A stretch of DNA of 64,000 bases, taken from Zetaproteobacteria bacterium CG1_02_55_237. GTDB lineage: Bacteria > Pseudomonadota > Zetaproteobacteria > Mariprofundales > Mariprofundaceae. Each line of letters begins with the position of its first letter. The first letter of the stretch is position 1. Of this stretch, positions 55,428 to 64,000 are shown piece after piece. A program made the position numbers and the translations under genes. Under the pieces are notes generated by a model, which searched no databases, was not told the DNA's origin, and was given only the letters and a program-made list of their open reading frames with translations. Location of the stretch: assembly GCA_001871195.1 (NCBI GenBank), contig MNXA01000015.1, positions 1 through 64,000 on the forward strand, read 5' to 3'.

Positions 55428-55495
55428 ACCACAGAGACACGAAGGCACAAAGATTTATTCAATATTACTACTTTGTGTCTCTGTGCCTTTGTGGT
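55428..55495. repeat. Imperfect inverted repeat between cysD and cysN
   Basis: ACCACAGAGACACGAAGGCACAAAG-like arm (55428-55452) faces its imperfect complement (55471-55495) around an 18-base loop. The motif of alternating CACAGAG/CTCTGTG words is a common intergenic repeat in many bacteria. A half-copy, CTTCGCTGCCTTCGTGGTGAG, lies at 48691-48711. It could fold in RNA between the two genes. Confidence 0.6.
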
Positions 55496-55511
55496 GAAAA
55501 GAGGGTTTGAG

Positions 55512-56792
55512 ATGACGGAATTGAATATCAAGATGACCAAGGAAATCGAGTTGCTGCGCCTGGTCACTGTAGGCAGCGTGGACGATGGCAAATCAACGCT
55601 GATCGGTCGTCTACTGGTCGATACCAAGGGTGCGTTCGAGGATCAGCTGCTGGCCGTGCGCAAGCAGAGGGGGGCGGAAACTGTCGCCTCGGCTGCGGAG
55701 ATCGATCTGGCCATGTTGACCGATGGACTCTCCGCCGAGCGCGAACAGGGCATCACCATTGACGTTGCCTACCGCTATTTTGCCACTCCGAAGCGCAAGT
55801 TTATCATGGCGGATTGCCCGGGACATGAGCAGTACACCCGCAATATGGTGACCGGGGCTTCCACCGCCAGTGCTGCCATCATCCTGATTGATGCGCGCAA
55901 TGGCGTGATGCAGCAGACCAGGCGACACACCCATATCCTGGGCCTGTTGAATATTCCGCACCTGATTGTGGCCGTGAACAAGATGGATCTGGTCGGCTTC
56001 GATCAGAAGGTCTACGAGGGCATTCGCAGCGAGATGCAGGCCTACTGCGAGAAGCAGGGCGTGCAGGATCTGATCTGCATTCCGATGTCGGCACTTGAGG
56101 GCGATATGGTTGCCGTACGTGGTGAGAACCTTGCTTGGTACGAAGGACTGACCCTGCTGGAGACGCTGGAAACCCTTTCCGCTCTTGGCGATATCGACAG
56201 CAAGCCGTTCCGCTTCCCTGTGCAGCTAGTCAACCGCCCGCAGACAGCTGAATTGCCGGACTATCGCGGTTTCATGGGCGCGATTGCCTCGGGCACTGTG
56301 AAGGTCGGTGATGAGGTTGTGGTTGCATCAACGGGGCTTAGCTCGAAGGTGGCCGAGATCGTTACCTTTGATGGCAATCTGCAAGAGGCATTTGCACCGC
56401 AGAGCATCACCCTGACCCTTGAGGATGATATCGACATTTCACGCGGCGACATGCTGGTGCATCCGCAGGCCGTGCCGTCCGACACCAAGGAGTTGGTTGC
56501 CAACGTCTGCTGGATTGGCAGTGAGCCGCTGAGCGTGCGTAAGAAGTATCTGCTCAAGCACACCACCAGCACCGTCAAGGCGATGGTCAACAGCATTGAT
56601 TTTCGTCGCAATATCAACACGCTCGATAAAGAGAGTGCAGATGAGCTCGAAATGAACGAGATCGGCCAGATTACCTTCAAGCTGCTCAAACCCTTATTCT
56701 ATGATTCTTATGCGGACAACCGCAGCACGGGCAGCTTTATCGTTATCGACACCTTCACCAACAATACCGTTGGTGCCGGCATGATCGTCTGA
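55512..56792 (+). CDS. cysN: Sulfate adenylyltransferase subunit 1 (GTPase)
   Basis: The GTPase partner of CysD, 426 residues, without the APS kinase domain that is fused in some species. It has G1 GSVDDGKST, G3 DCPGHEQY and G4 NKMDL, followed by two EF-Tu-like beta barrels. An earlier in-frame ATG at 55473 lies inside the hairpin repeat; ATG 55512 has GAGG and the usual N-terminus. A terminator ends the operon. Confidence 0.96.
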   Translation: MTELNIKMTKEIELLRLVTVGSVDDGKSTLIGRLLVDTKGAFEDQLLAVRKQRGAETVASAAEIDLAMLTDGLSAEREQGITIDVAYRYFATPKRKFIMADCPGHEQYTRNMVTGASTASAAIILIDARNGVMQQTRRHTHILGLLNIPHLIVAVNKMDLVGFDQKVYEGIRSEMQAYCEKQGVQDLICIPMSALEGDMVAVRGENLAWYEGLTLLETLETLSALGDIDSKPFRFPVQLVNRPQTAELPDYRGFMGAIASGTVKVGDEVVVASTGLSSKVAEIVTFDGNLQEAFAPQSITLTLEDDIDISRGDMLVHPQAVPSDTKELVANVCWIGSEPLSVRKKYLLKHTTSTVKAMVNSIDFRRNINTLDKESADELEMNEIGQITFKLLKPLFYDSYADNRSTGSFIVIDTFTNNTVGAGMIV

Positions 56793-56812
56793 TTACCACG
56801 CAACAATGAGTT

Positions 56813-56846
56813 AATCGGGCGTCCAACAGGGCGCCCGATTTTTTTT
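56813..56846 (+). terminator. Rho-independent terminator after cysN
   Basis: AATCGGGCG (56813-56821) pairs with CGCCCGATT (56832-56840), and the stem runs into eight T. It closes the sulfur-assimilation unit. Confidence 0.93.
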
Positions 56847-56952
56847 ACCTCGCATCTTTTGAGCAGGTGGAGTTTCTACACTTACTGCTTATAGATATGC
56901 TTTATAGAGGGCCTACAATTGGTCTGTGCCATTTAATAATTACTTATCGACC

Positions 56953-58647
56953 ATGCGGGCTGTTCTGTTTGCCGCAGGGCTTGCCATTCTGCTGGCCAGT
57001 GGTGGAACTGCATGGGCACAGGGTATGGCAAGGCACATCGACGGGCTGCCCATAGCATGGTCTGACACGCTGGAGAAAAGCCTGCATACGCCTGTGCTGG
57101 AAAAACAGGGTAAAAAAGAGGCCGTGCAGCTGCGCTATGCTGCTGTGGATGATGCTGCAGCGATTCGTGAGTGGCTGCGCAGCGAGGGGTTTCTCGATGC
57201 CTCGGTGAGTGTTGAGTCAACGGAGGGTAAATCCATTCGCTGGCGGGTAAAAGCGGGAACCCGCTGGCAGATCGGCGAGGTGATTGTGGAGCCTGCTGCG
57301 CCGGGAGCGATAAACCTTCCTGAGCCAGGCACATGGTTCCGCAGCGAGGATTATGAAACGGCCAAAACCGCCTTGCGCGGTGTCTGGACGGATGCCGGTT
57401 ACCTGCGTGCTGCCTTCAGCGAATCAGCCGTGTATCCCGATCACGAGAATAAACGCGTGCGTATTGTCTGGCGGATTGAGCCGGGCAAGCTTTATCACAT
57501 TGCTGAGGTGGAAGTGCTGAATGCAGCTCAGTATCGCCCTGATCTTGCCAGACGCTTGAGCCTTTTGCATGAGGGGGATGTGCCGAGTGCGGCGGCTATC
57601 CGTGCAGCAATCCGAAGTATCAGCAAGGACAGCCATTATCGCAGCGCTTCGGTGGTGCCGGTATTGCCGGAGGGTGATGAGGATCGGGTGCCGATGCGCG
57701 TCGATGTTGTAGAGGCCGATCGTTATGTGCTCAGCGGTACGGCTGGTTACAGCACCGATAGTGGCCCTGAGGCTGGTGCGGCGTGGAACGATCGCGGGCT
57801 TGCAGGCGGTCTGTTTGAATATGGCCTGCAAGGTTCGGTATCGCGTATCGGTAGCGCAGCAGGGATCAGCATTGCCCGGCCCGTATGGCCAGGCCTGCGC
57901 GATAAAACCGGCCTTTCGCTGAATTACCTGCGCGAAGATACTGCCGGCCAGCGCTTTGACACGGTCAGTGGCGGACCTTTCTGGCTGCACGAGTTCGACG
58001 ACAGGGAGACCTTGCGCATTGACGTGCGGCAGAACTGGATCACTGGCGGCGGTGAGTATATTCGCACACTGGAGCCGGGCTTCGCCCTGCACTTGGACAG
58101 ACGTGTTGGTGAAGGGATTCCACATGGAGGGTGGAAAGGAAGCCTGCGTATGAGCTTCCCATGGCAGACCAACGGTAACGGGCGCTGGTTCCTAACGCAT
58201 GCTGATATGCGCTACTTTCAATCATTGGGCAGGCGTTTTCTGGCTGCACCACGTATTGGTTATGGACGCTCCGTATCGCTGGTCGGGATAGTTCCGAAAT
58301 CGCTGCGCCAATACGGCGGCGGTTCGACTTCGGTGCGTGGCTATAAACTGGATTCGCTGGGGCCGATCGGTCCGGATGCGCTGGCACAGGGCGGGCTGCA
58401 ATCTGCCAATGCAGGGATTGATCTGCTGTGGAAGGTGAACGAGCAGTTTTTTCCCGTGCTGTTTTCGGATGTCGGGCAGGTTTGGAGTACGCCGCAAAAC
58501 CGCCAAAAACCGGTTTGGTCGCTTGGTTTCGGCCTGATTGCGCAGACCCCGGCAGGCCCGGTTCGAGCCGACCTTTCTTTTCCGCAGGTCCGCCGTCAGC
58601 AGGATGCGTCCTTTCAATTTTACATCAGCCTTGGCGAGGTGTTTTAG
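56953..58647 (+). CDS. tamA: Outer-membrane Omp85-family protein (TamA-like)
   Basis: A 564-residue outer-membrane protein. A signal peptide (about 1-25, ending AWA) is followed by two or three POTRA domains (about 50-270) and a C-terminal 16-strand barrel with the lid-loop motif GGGSTSVRGY and a terminal Phe. TamA works with TamB in outer-membrane assembly or lipid transport. The frame opens at GTG 56926; ATG 56953 begins the signal peptide. No strong ribosome site is seen. The gene ends two bases before tamB. Confidence 0.88.
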   Translation: MRAVLFAAGLAILLASGGTAWAQGMARHIDGLPIAWSDTLEKSLHTPVLEKQGKKEAVQLRYAAVDDAAAIREWLRSEGFLDASVSVESTEGKSIRWRVKAGTRWQIGEVIVEPAAPGAINLPEPGTWFRSEDYETAKTALRGVWTDAGYLRAAFSESAVYPDHENKRVRIVWRIEPGKLYHIAEVEVLNAAQYRPDLARRLSLLHEGDVPSAAAIRAAIRSISKDSHYRSASVVPVLPEGDEDRVPMRVDVVEADRYVLSGTAGYSTDSGPEAGAAWNDRGLAGGLFEYGLQGSVSRIGSAAGISIARPVWPGLRDKTGLSLNYLREDTAGQRFDTVSGGPFWLHEFDDRETLRIDVRQNWITGGGEYIRTLEPGFALHLDRRVGEGIPHGGWKGSLRMSFPWQTNGNGRWFLTHADMRYFQSLGRRFLAAPRIGYGRSVSLVGIVPKSLRQYGGGSTSVRGYKLDSLGPIGPDALAQGGLQSANAGIDLLWKVNEQFFPVLFSDVGQVWSTPQNRQKPVWSLGFGLIAQTPAGPVRADLSFPQVRRQQDASFQFYISLGEVF

Positions 58648-58648
58648 G

Positions 58649-61600
58649 GTGCGGCGCTGGATGAAAAAGGCCCTGTTTGTCCTGCTGTTGAGCCTTGCGG
58701 GCTTGCTGCTTGCTGCCGGTGCAGGGCTGCTCTGGCTGGTAACGGATTCGGGACGCACATGGCTGACAGCGGAGATTGAAAAATGGTCGGCGGGGACCTT
58801 GCACATCGAGCAATTGAGGGGAAACCCGCTCTCCGCATGGTCGGCCGGCAGGCTGCTTTATGCCGATGCAGGTAGCAGGGTTGAGATCGATGGTCTGGAG
58901 ATAGCCTGGAATCCTTGGCAATTACTGACCGGCCGCATGCATCTGCGCCGCATCACGGCTGACGCGTTGCAGGTGACGGTGCCGGCAGGGCCTTCAACGA
59001 TTGATATCGAGGCCCTCTGGCCGGTATGGGTGGTGCAACTGGATCGTCTTGCGCTTGGTTCGGTGGAATATCATGAAGAGGGGCAAGCGCTTACGCATTT
59101 CTCCCGGCTTGAGATGGATCATATCGAGCTGGGGCCGACCCTGAACGGGCAATGGGCAGTGGAGAATGAAACCTGGCGCATGCATGGCCGGCTTGATGGT
59201 AAGCCGAAGACATGGACGAGCCGCATCGGCATGGCCGCCATATCAGGTGGTGATCACCTTGAACTGGAATTTCAGGGCAAGGGAAGCAAGGCCGGCAGCC
59301 TGAGGCTGGACGGTGAACTGGCCAGTACTCAGTTGGCAATGTCGGGGGACTGGACCCGGTCCGGCAACATCATCAAGGGAGAGGGTGGGCTTAGCATGCA
59401 GCAGGGGCCGGTTTTGCATGCGGGGACATGGGGCTTGCAGACAGATATCGGCACAGCTGCGACTGAGGCCCGGATCAAGGGTACATCCACCGGGGTGAAT
59501 CTGCTGCGTGCGCTGCAGTGGCGCGTTTCCGCCAGGCGCGAAAGTGATGGGCGCATGTACGGGGAACTGAGCGAGACTGCCGGCTCTTCAGAAAAGAACG
59601 AGTTGCAGCTGCAATGGCAAATGCCGGTTCCCGGACGATGGACAGCGAAGGGCGAACTTGAGCATTGGTCCGTACCCGTGAAAGGCGCCGATGGGACGTT
59701 AAGCGGTGTGTTTACGGCTGAGTATCAGGATACGGGCTGGCAAATGAATGTCGCCATCAGCGAAGGGCGCATGGGAGGGCTGGCAGCAAGTCTGGACGTG
59801 CAGGCTCATGGCCTTGCGGACAGTTGGAAATTGGTGCGCGGCCATATGCAGATGCTCGGCCTGACTATGAGCGCGACAGGGCAGGGTGATGCCGGGCATG
59901 TGCATGTTGCGGGAAAGCTGAGCAGCGAAAATCTGCATCAGGCCTTCACGCTTGCCGGTCTGGAAGGTTCCGGGCGGTTGAACGGCAGCTTTGCTGTCAG
60001 CGGTTCTCCAGAGCATCCGATGCTGACATGGCAGGGCGAAGGACGCGCTATCAAGCTGGATGAGGCAGAAATCGGCAGGGTGAGTGCACAGGGAAGCTGG
60101 TTGCATATCAGCCGGGAAGGTGAGGTGAAGCTCAGCGCCTCCGGGCTACGCTGGCAGAAGAAACGTTGGGCTGATTTGCAGATGCAGGCAAAGCTCGGCA
60201 AGGATGCTGTTTCATTTGCAGGCAAGGCCGATGGTGATATCGCTGCTGCTTGGCGTTTGCAGGGCCAGAAAAAGCCTGATGGCGGATGGCAGGGCAGCCT
60301 CGACCAAATGGATGTGCGGGATGCGGAGGCGCAATGGTTGCAAGTGCGCGATATGCCATGGTTGTTCGATGGCGAGCGGCTGAACCTGGAGCGCACCGCC
60401 CTGAAGCTTTTTGGCCATGCGGCGCTTCTGGCCGGAGATCTGGGCAAGTCGCAACTGGACATAAATCTGGATATGACGGATATGCCGCTACAGGTCCTGG
60501 CCCCATGGTTCAAATCCACGCTGAGCAGCATTGCAGGCAAGGCAAGCCTGCACGCCCGACTGGGAGGTGCCTGGGATAATCCGGAACTTGATATGAAGGT
60601 GACGGCGGATGAGGTCAAGCTGGTGTTGGCGGGGAATGAGGACAGCTTGCCGCCGCCGATTCTCAAGCAGGTGAATGCTGATATCAGCGTGCATCGCGAA
60701 TCTTTGGGCTGGAAGGCCGCCGCCAGTATGTCGCAGGCCGGTAGCATTGACACATCCGGGGATATTCCCTGGCTGTTTTCTCTACAGCCCTATGCTTTTG
60801 AGCCGGCACAGCAAGCAGGTGGTCAGGCACGTTTGGCAGTCGAACTTGCTGATCTTGCGTCACTTCAGGCATGGCTGCCACGCATTGATCCGCTCAGCGG
60901 CAAGGCAAAGCTGAATCTTGTGGTGGACCAGCCACTGGGCAAAGTGGCCATGTCCGGGGATGGGGAGTTTGATTTGCCGGGATTCGGTATTCCCGAATTC
61001 GGCTTGGACATGTCCGGTAAGGGCAGGGTTGTCTGGCAGGGTGAGGGCGGGCAACTTGATCTGAGCTTCACATCGGGTAAGGGATCGATGCTGACCAAAG
61101 GTGCGTTTTCGATATCCGAAAAGAAGTTCCCGGAGATTGTGTTCAAGAAATTCCAACTGATGAACACGCCCGATCAGCAACTGGTCGTGGATGGGTATCT
61201 TGCGGGTAAGAATAAGGACGGGAATCTGTGGTTGCTGGGCGAGCTTACAGCCGATCCTTTGCTGGTGGTGTTGCCCGAAATCCAGCCGAGGGCAACGCAG
61301 GATCTGGTTTGGGAGGAGGAAAAGCCTGCAGGCGAACGCTTTAAGAACCTGCGTCTCACACGACTGGATGTGGGGCTTAATCTGGCCGACCATGGGCAGA
61401 TCAGCGGGCGCGGCATGCGCATGCAACTGGGTGGCAAGCTGAGATTCGGCGGCAGTGTTGCCTATCCAATGCTCACCGGTAATCTGAATATCGTCTCCGG
61501 CGGTATTGATTACCGTAATATCCACCTCGATGTACTACCGGATAGCCATGTTGTCTTCACAGGCGACCCAGACCGGCCGCTGTTGCATGTGCGCGCGGGC

Positions 61601-62092
61601 AGAAGGGTGGATGGAATGCTGGTCGGTGTGGCGATTGACGGGCCTGCCGATCGCCCGTTTTCCGAGCTGTTTTCCGAACCCGTCATGACGCAGGCTGAGA
61701 TTCTTTCCTATCTTGCCACAGGCCGACCGCTCGCCTCACTCGGTCAGAGCGGCTCCTCCGACGCGATAAGTCTGGCAGGTTTTCTGTTGGGTTCCGGAAC
61801 AGGAGGGCAAGGCCTGCAGGACAAGGTTCGGCAAAGCCTGGCTCTTGATGAACTTACCGTAGATGCGGGTGCGGACAGGAAAAGCGTCGGTGCCGCCAAA
61901 CGGCTTGGTGAGAAAACCACCGTGCGTCTGGAAGAGGTGGTGACCACGCAGGCCAGCACGGCCGTAACGCTGGAATACAAGCTGTTCAAAAGCCTTTCCC
62001 TGTTTACCAGAAAGGTGCAGAACCTTGCGCCGATGGTGGGCCTGAAACTCAGTCACGAGTGGCCGGGTGAAAAAGTGCAGGCCGAAGATTAG
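58649..62092 (+). CDS. tamB: TamB-like translocation and assembly module protein
   Basis: A 1147-residue protein with an N-terminal inner-membrane helix (VLLLSLAGLLLAAGAGLLWLV) followed by long beta-rich repeats spanning the periplasm and a C-terminal DUF490/TamB domain (from about residue 770, with SGGIDYRNIHLDVLPD and MTQAEILSYLATGRPL). It partners with TamA and may shuttle lipids or help assemble outer-membrane proteins. GTG 58649 gives the usual start (VRRWMKKALF); ATG 58661 is an alternative without ribosome site. It overlaps the convergent antiporter gene by four bases. Confidence 0.88.
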   Translation: MRRWMKKALFVLLLSLAGLLLAAGAGLLWLVTDSGRTWLTAEIEKWSAGTLHIEQLRGNPLSAWSAGRLLYADAGSRVEIDGLEIAWNPWQLLTGRMHLRRITADALQVTVPAGPSTIDIEALWPVWVVQLDRLALGSVEYHEEGQALTHFSRLEMDHIELGPTLNGQWAVENETWRMHGRLDGKPKTWTSRIGMAAISGGDHLELEFQGKGSKAGSLRLDGELASTQLAMSGDWTRSGNIIKGEGGLSMQQGPVLHAGTWGLQTDIGTAATEARIKGTSTGVNLLRALQWRVSARRESDGRMYGELSETAGSSEKNELQLQWQMPVPGRWTAKGELEHWSVPVKGADGTLSGVFTAEYQDTGWQMNVAISEGRMGGLAASLDVQAHGLADSWKLVRGHMQMLGLTMSATGQGDAGHVHVAGKLSSENLHQAFTLAGLEGSGRLNGSFAVSGSPEHPMLTWQGEGRAIKLDEAEIGRVSAQGSWLHISREGEVKLSASGLRWQKKRWADLQMQAKLGKDAVSFAGKADGDIAAAWRLQGQKKPDGGWQGSLDQMDVRDAEAQWLQVRDMPWLFDGERLNLERTALKLFGHAALLAGDLGKSQLDINLDMTDMPLQVLAPWFKSTLSSIAGKASLHARLGGAWDNPELDMKVTADEVKLVLAGNEDSLPPPILKQVNADISVHRESLGWKAAASMSQAGSIDTSGDIPWLFSLQPYAFEPAQQAGGQARLAVELADLASLQAWLPRIDPLSGKAKLNLVVDQPLGKVAMSGDGEFDLPGFGIPEFGLDMSGKGRVVWQGEGGQLDLSFTSGKGSMLTKGAFSISEKKFPEIVFKKFQLMNTPDQQLVVDGYLAGKNKDGNLWLLGELTADPLLVVLPEIQPRATQDLVWEEEKPAGERFKNLRLTRLDVGLNLADHGQISGRGMRMQLGGKLRFGGSVAYPMLTGNLNIVSGGIDYRNIHLDVLPDSHVVFTGDPDRPLLHVRAGRRVDGMLVGVAIDGPADRPFSELFSEPVMTQAEILSYLATGRPLASLGQSGSSDAISLAGFLLGSGTGGQGLQDKVRQSLALDELTVDAGADRKSVGAAKRLGEKTTVRLEEVVTTQASTAVTLEYKLFKSLSLFTRKVQNLAPMVGLKLSHEWPGEKVQAED

Positions 62093-63948
62093 GCCCTGTT
62101 CACACCTTTCGCATCGGGCTGGACAGGGGTCTCGGATGGCTCCATGGCTGGCGTGGGAACAGGGGAAGACAGGCTGATCAGGATGCTTCCGGCAGGCGGG
62201 ATGTATTCCTGACCTCCGATAAAGGCTTTGGCTTCACCTTCCTTGGGGATGGCAAAAAGAGGAAGGGCATCGGCATCGTTCTGCTCCTTCCATTTGGCGA
62301 AATCGTATTCTTCCGATAATCGCGTGCTGTGAATGATGTAGCCTTCCTTCAATCGATGATCCAGCGATGCGTAATCCGCTGTATTGGAAAACAGGGTCTG
62401 CCCGAAACTCATGTTTGCAAAGCGCGATTGTTCGTTCTCTTCGCCATCGGCATTGCCGGACAGTGTAAAGGTATTGGCGGCTCCGAATTCAGCGCGATAG
62501 CGCAGGCAGGCCAGCGAGTTCACGTCGTTTCTCCAGGAAAGGGCGAGGACTCCTGTCAGGCCGACCAGGTCCATATGCCGGTCGGCATGTTCAGACACGG
62601 CATTACCGAAATACACCGGCAGGCCCTTCATGCGGGCCCTGCGGGTATTCTGCCAGCTACCGTCAGCCATCAGGATGCGCAGCCCCTGTTCTTGTAGTTC
62701 TTCGGCGATGGCCAGAGCGACACTGTTGGCGCCGATAATGAGAAAGCCGTGTCCATTCGGCTCTGCCACATCCAGCATTCGGGCGACCCCGCGGGCCGTG
62801 ACGCTTTGTAGAACCACGCTTGCAATGATCGCCAGAAAGGTCAGGGGGACCAGAAAATCGGCCTCAGTCATGCCCTGATGTTGCAGATGCAGGGCAAAAA
62901 TGGCGGACACGGCAGCGGCAACAATACCGCGCGGGGCTACCCAGCTGATCATGGCACGTTCCTGCCAGCTCAGCCCCGAGCCTAGACAGGATAATTGCAC
63001 GCTGAGCGGCCGGGCAAGCAGTTGCATGGCCAGCAGGACAACCACGGCCCCCCAGCCGAGCACCTGAAAATCCTGCCAGTTGATGCGCGCGGCCAGAATG
63101 ATGAACAGGCCGGAAATGAGCAGTAGGCTGAGTGATTCCTTGAAGTTGAGCAGGTCGGTGATATCAACGTTCTTCATGTTAGCCAGCCAGATGCCCATGA
63201 CAGTCACCGTCAGCAGGCCCGATTCATCTGCCAGTTCATTGGATAGGGAAAACAGCCCGATAAGTAGCGCCAGCGCACCGAAGTTATGCAGATATTCCGG
63301 TAACCAATGCTTGCGCAGGGCCAGGCCAAGAATCTGTCCACCCAGCGCTCCCAGTACAAAACCGACCAGCAGAATCTCTGAAAAGGTGAGTAGTGAATGA
63401 CCGATTGCTGAGCCACCGGTTCCGGCGACGATGAATTCATACACCAGCACGGCAAAGATCGCCCCGATAGGGTCGATGATAATGCCTTCCCAGCGCAGCA
63501 CATTGGCTACGGCTGCCGTGGGGCGAACGGTGCGCAGCAGGGGGATAATCACGGTGGGCCCGGTCACGACCGTGATGGCACCAAACAGGAAGGCAGCTTC
63601 CCAGGAGCAGTCAATGGCCCAGTGCGTCACGATGGAAGTGATCAGCCATGTGATGACTGCACCAAGAGAAACAAGCCGCTGAATCGCGCCACTTACCTCC
63701 CGAATTTCGTTGAAGCGAAGAGACAGGCTGCCTTCAAAGAGAATGATGGCTACGGCAATTGAAACAGTTGGAAACAGCAGGTCACCAAACAGGGCGTCCG
63801 GATCAAGCAGGCCGCTCGCAGGCCCCGCCAGCAGGCCAATAATTAACAGGAAGAGAATGGCTGGCAGCTTCATCCACCATGCCAGGACCTGTGCAGCAAA
63901 GCCAAGCACCAGAATGCCAGCCAGCACGGCTAAGGTATGTAGTTCCAT
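62089..63948 (-). CDS. CPA-type cation:proton antiporter with TrkA-N domain
   Basis: A 619-residue inner-membrane antiporter. About 12 helices carry the CPA fold (FLFGAITVVTGPTVIIPLL, WEGIIIDPIGAIFAV), then a cytosolic nucleotide-binding TrkA-N-type domain from about residue 400 (FLIIGANSVALAIAEEL) and a C-terminal tail. It likely exchanges sodium or potassium for protons, gated by nucleotide or redox state. AGGTGACTT precedes the start. The 52 bases beyond it to the window end hold nothing I can support. Confidence 0.9.
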   Translation of the reverse strand: MELHTLAVLAGILVLGFAAQVLAWWMKLPAILFLLIIGLLAGPASGLLDPDALFGDLLFPTVSIAVAIILFEGSLSLRFNEIREVSGAIQRLVSLGAVITWLITSIVTHWAIDCSWEAAFLFGAITVVTGPTVIIPLLRTVRPTAAVANVLRWEGIIIDPIGAIFAVLVYEFIVAGTGGSAIGHSLLTFSEILLVGFVLGALGGQILGLALRKHWLPEYLHNFGALALLIGLFSLSNELADESGLLTVTVMGIWLANMKNVDITDLLNFKESLSLLLISGLFIILAARINWQDFQVLGWGAVVVLLAMQLLARPLSVQLSCLGSGLSWQERAMISWVAPRGIVAAAVSAIFALHLQHQGMTEADFLVPLTFLAIIASVVLQSVTARGVARMLDVAEPNGHGFLIIGANSVALAIAEELQEQGLRILMADGSWQNTRRARMKGLPVYFGNAVSEHADRHMDLVGLTGVLALSWRNDVNSLACLRYRAEFGAANTFTLSGNADGEENEQSRFANMSFGQTLFSNTADYASLDHRLKEGYIIHSTRLSEEYDFAKWKEQNDADALPLFAIPKEGEAKAFIGGQEYIPPAGSILISLSSPVPTPAMEPSETPVQPDAKGVNRA

Positions 63949-64000
63949 CTAAGTCACCTGCGTATGGAAATACTGCATGCGGGCAGCGTGTAGGGCGTTT

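Overview
The window is dense, ordinary bacterial chromosome: about 52 protein genes, five tRNA genes, one riboswitch and several gene fossils. The organism looks like a Gram-negative proteobacterium, because it carries TamA/TamB, several lipoproteins, an HU-beta gene behind clpP-clpX-lon, and tRNAs with encoded CCA ends. A fructose-bisphosphatase, a complete assimilatory sulfate reduction set and many c-di-GMP and sensor proteins would suit an autotrophic aquatic lineage such as the Zetaproteobacteria (Mariprofundus-like). That placement is inference from gene content, not something the bases prove.

Layout. 1-6.6 kb: the end of a tRNA-His gene, tRNA-Lys and tRNA-Leu, then trigger factor, clpP, clpX, lon and hup (protein folding, proteolysis, nucleoid). 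6.6-12.3 kb: tRNA-Val and tRNA-Asp, fructose-bisphosphatase, a family 4 uracil-DNA glycosylase, a CorB/CorC-type CBS protein with a YpjD-type membrane protein on the minus strand, then ispD-ispF. 12.3-19.4 kb: a DUF4405 membrane protein, pyruvate formate-lyase and its activase, a TPR-methyltransferase, a thioredoxin-fold [2Fe-2S] protein, a tiny lipoprotein and an S4 protein. 19.4-34.7 kb: an accessory-looking region with a Bcr/CflA efflux pump, an orphan 4Fe-4S protein, a PAS-GGDEF protein, a beta-lactamase-fold lipoprotein, a hybrid histidine kinase, a YaiI-type protein, and several transporters and channels. Divergent 3' ends of three resident genes (S4, GGDEF, yaiI) are stranded between the genes here, which records old duplication or recombination.

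34.8-38.5 kb: a five-gene cassette, AT-richer at its start, encoding a lipoprotein, a small helical protein, an M15 peptidase, an HSTGG lipase-like hydrolase and a four-helix membrane protein. No known system fits it. 38.5-44.4 kb: a tight minus-strand run of xseA, M23 peptidase, SPOR protein, gamma-glutamyltransferase, folK and deoxynucleoside kinase.

44.5-56.8 kb: a sulfur and methionine block. A textbook SAM-I riboswitch with antiterminator and terminator controls a threonine-synthase-like enzyme, a MoaD/ThiS-type sulfur carrier, a NIL-domain protein, cysteine synthase and probably an E1-like activating enzyme. A sulfite reductase fused to a TusA domain follows, then a radical SAM protein fused to an SLC13-type permease, then cysH, cysD and cysN. 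Together they take up and activate sulfate, reduce it to sulfide, and probably pass the sulfur through a protein thiocarboxylate to cysteine and homocysteine. 56.9-64 kb: tamA-tamB, meeting a CPA-type antiporter tail to tail.

The strongest candidates for something undescribed are the radical SAM-SLC13 fusion (51.1-53.7 kb), the SAM-controlled threonine-synthase/sulfur-carrier operon (44.5-48.6 kb) and the envelope-enzyme cassette (34.8-38.5 kb).
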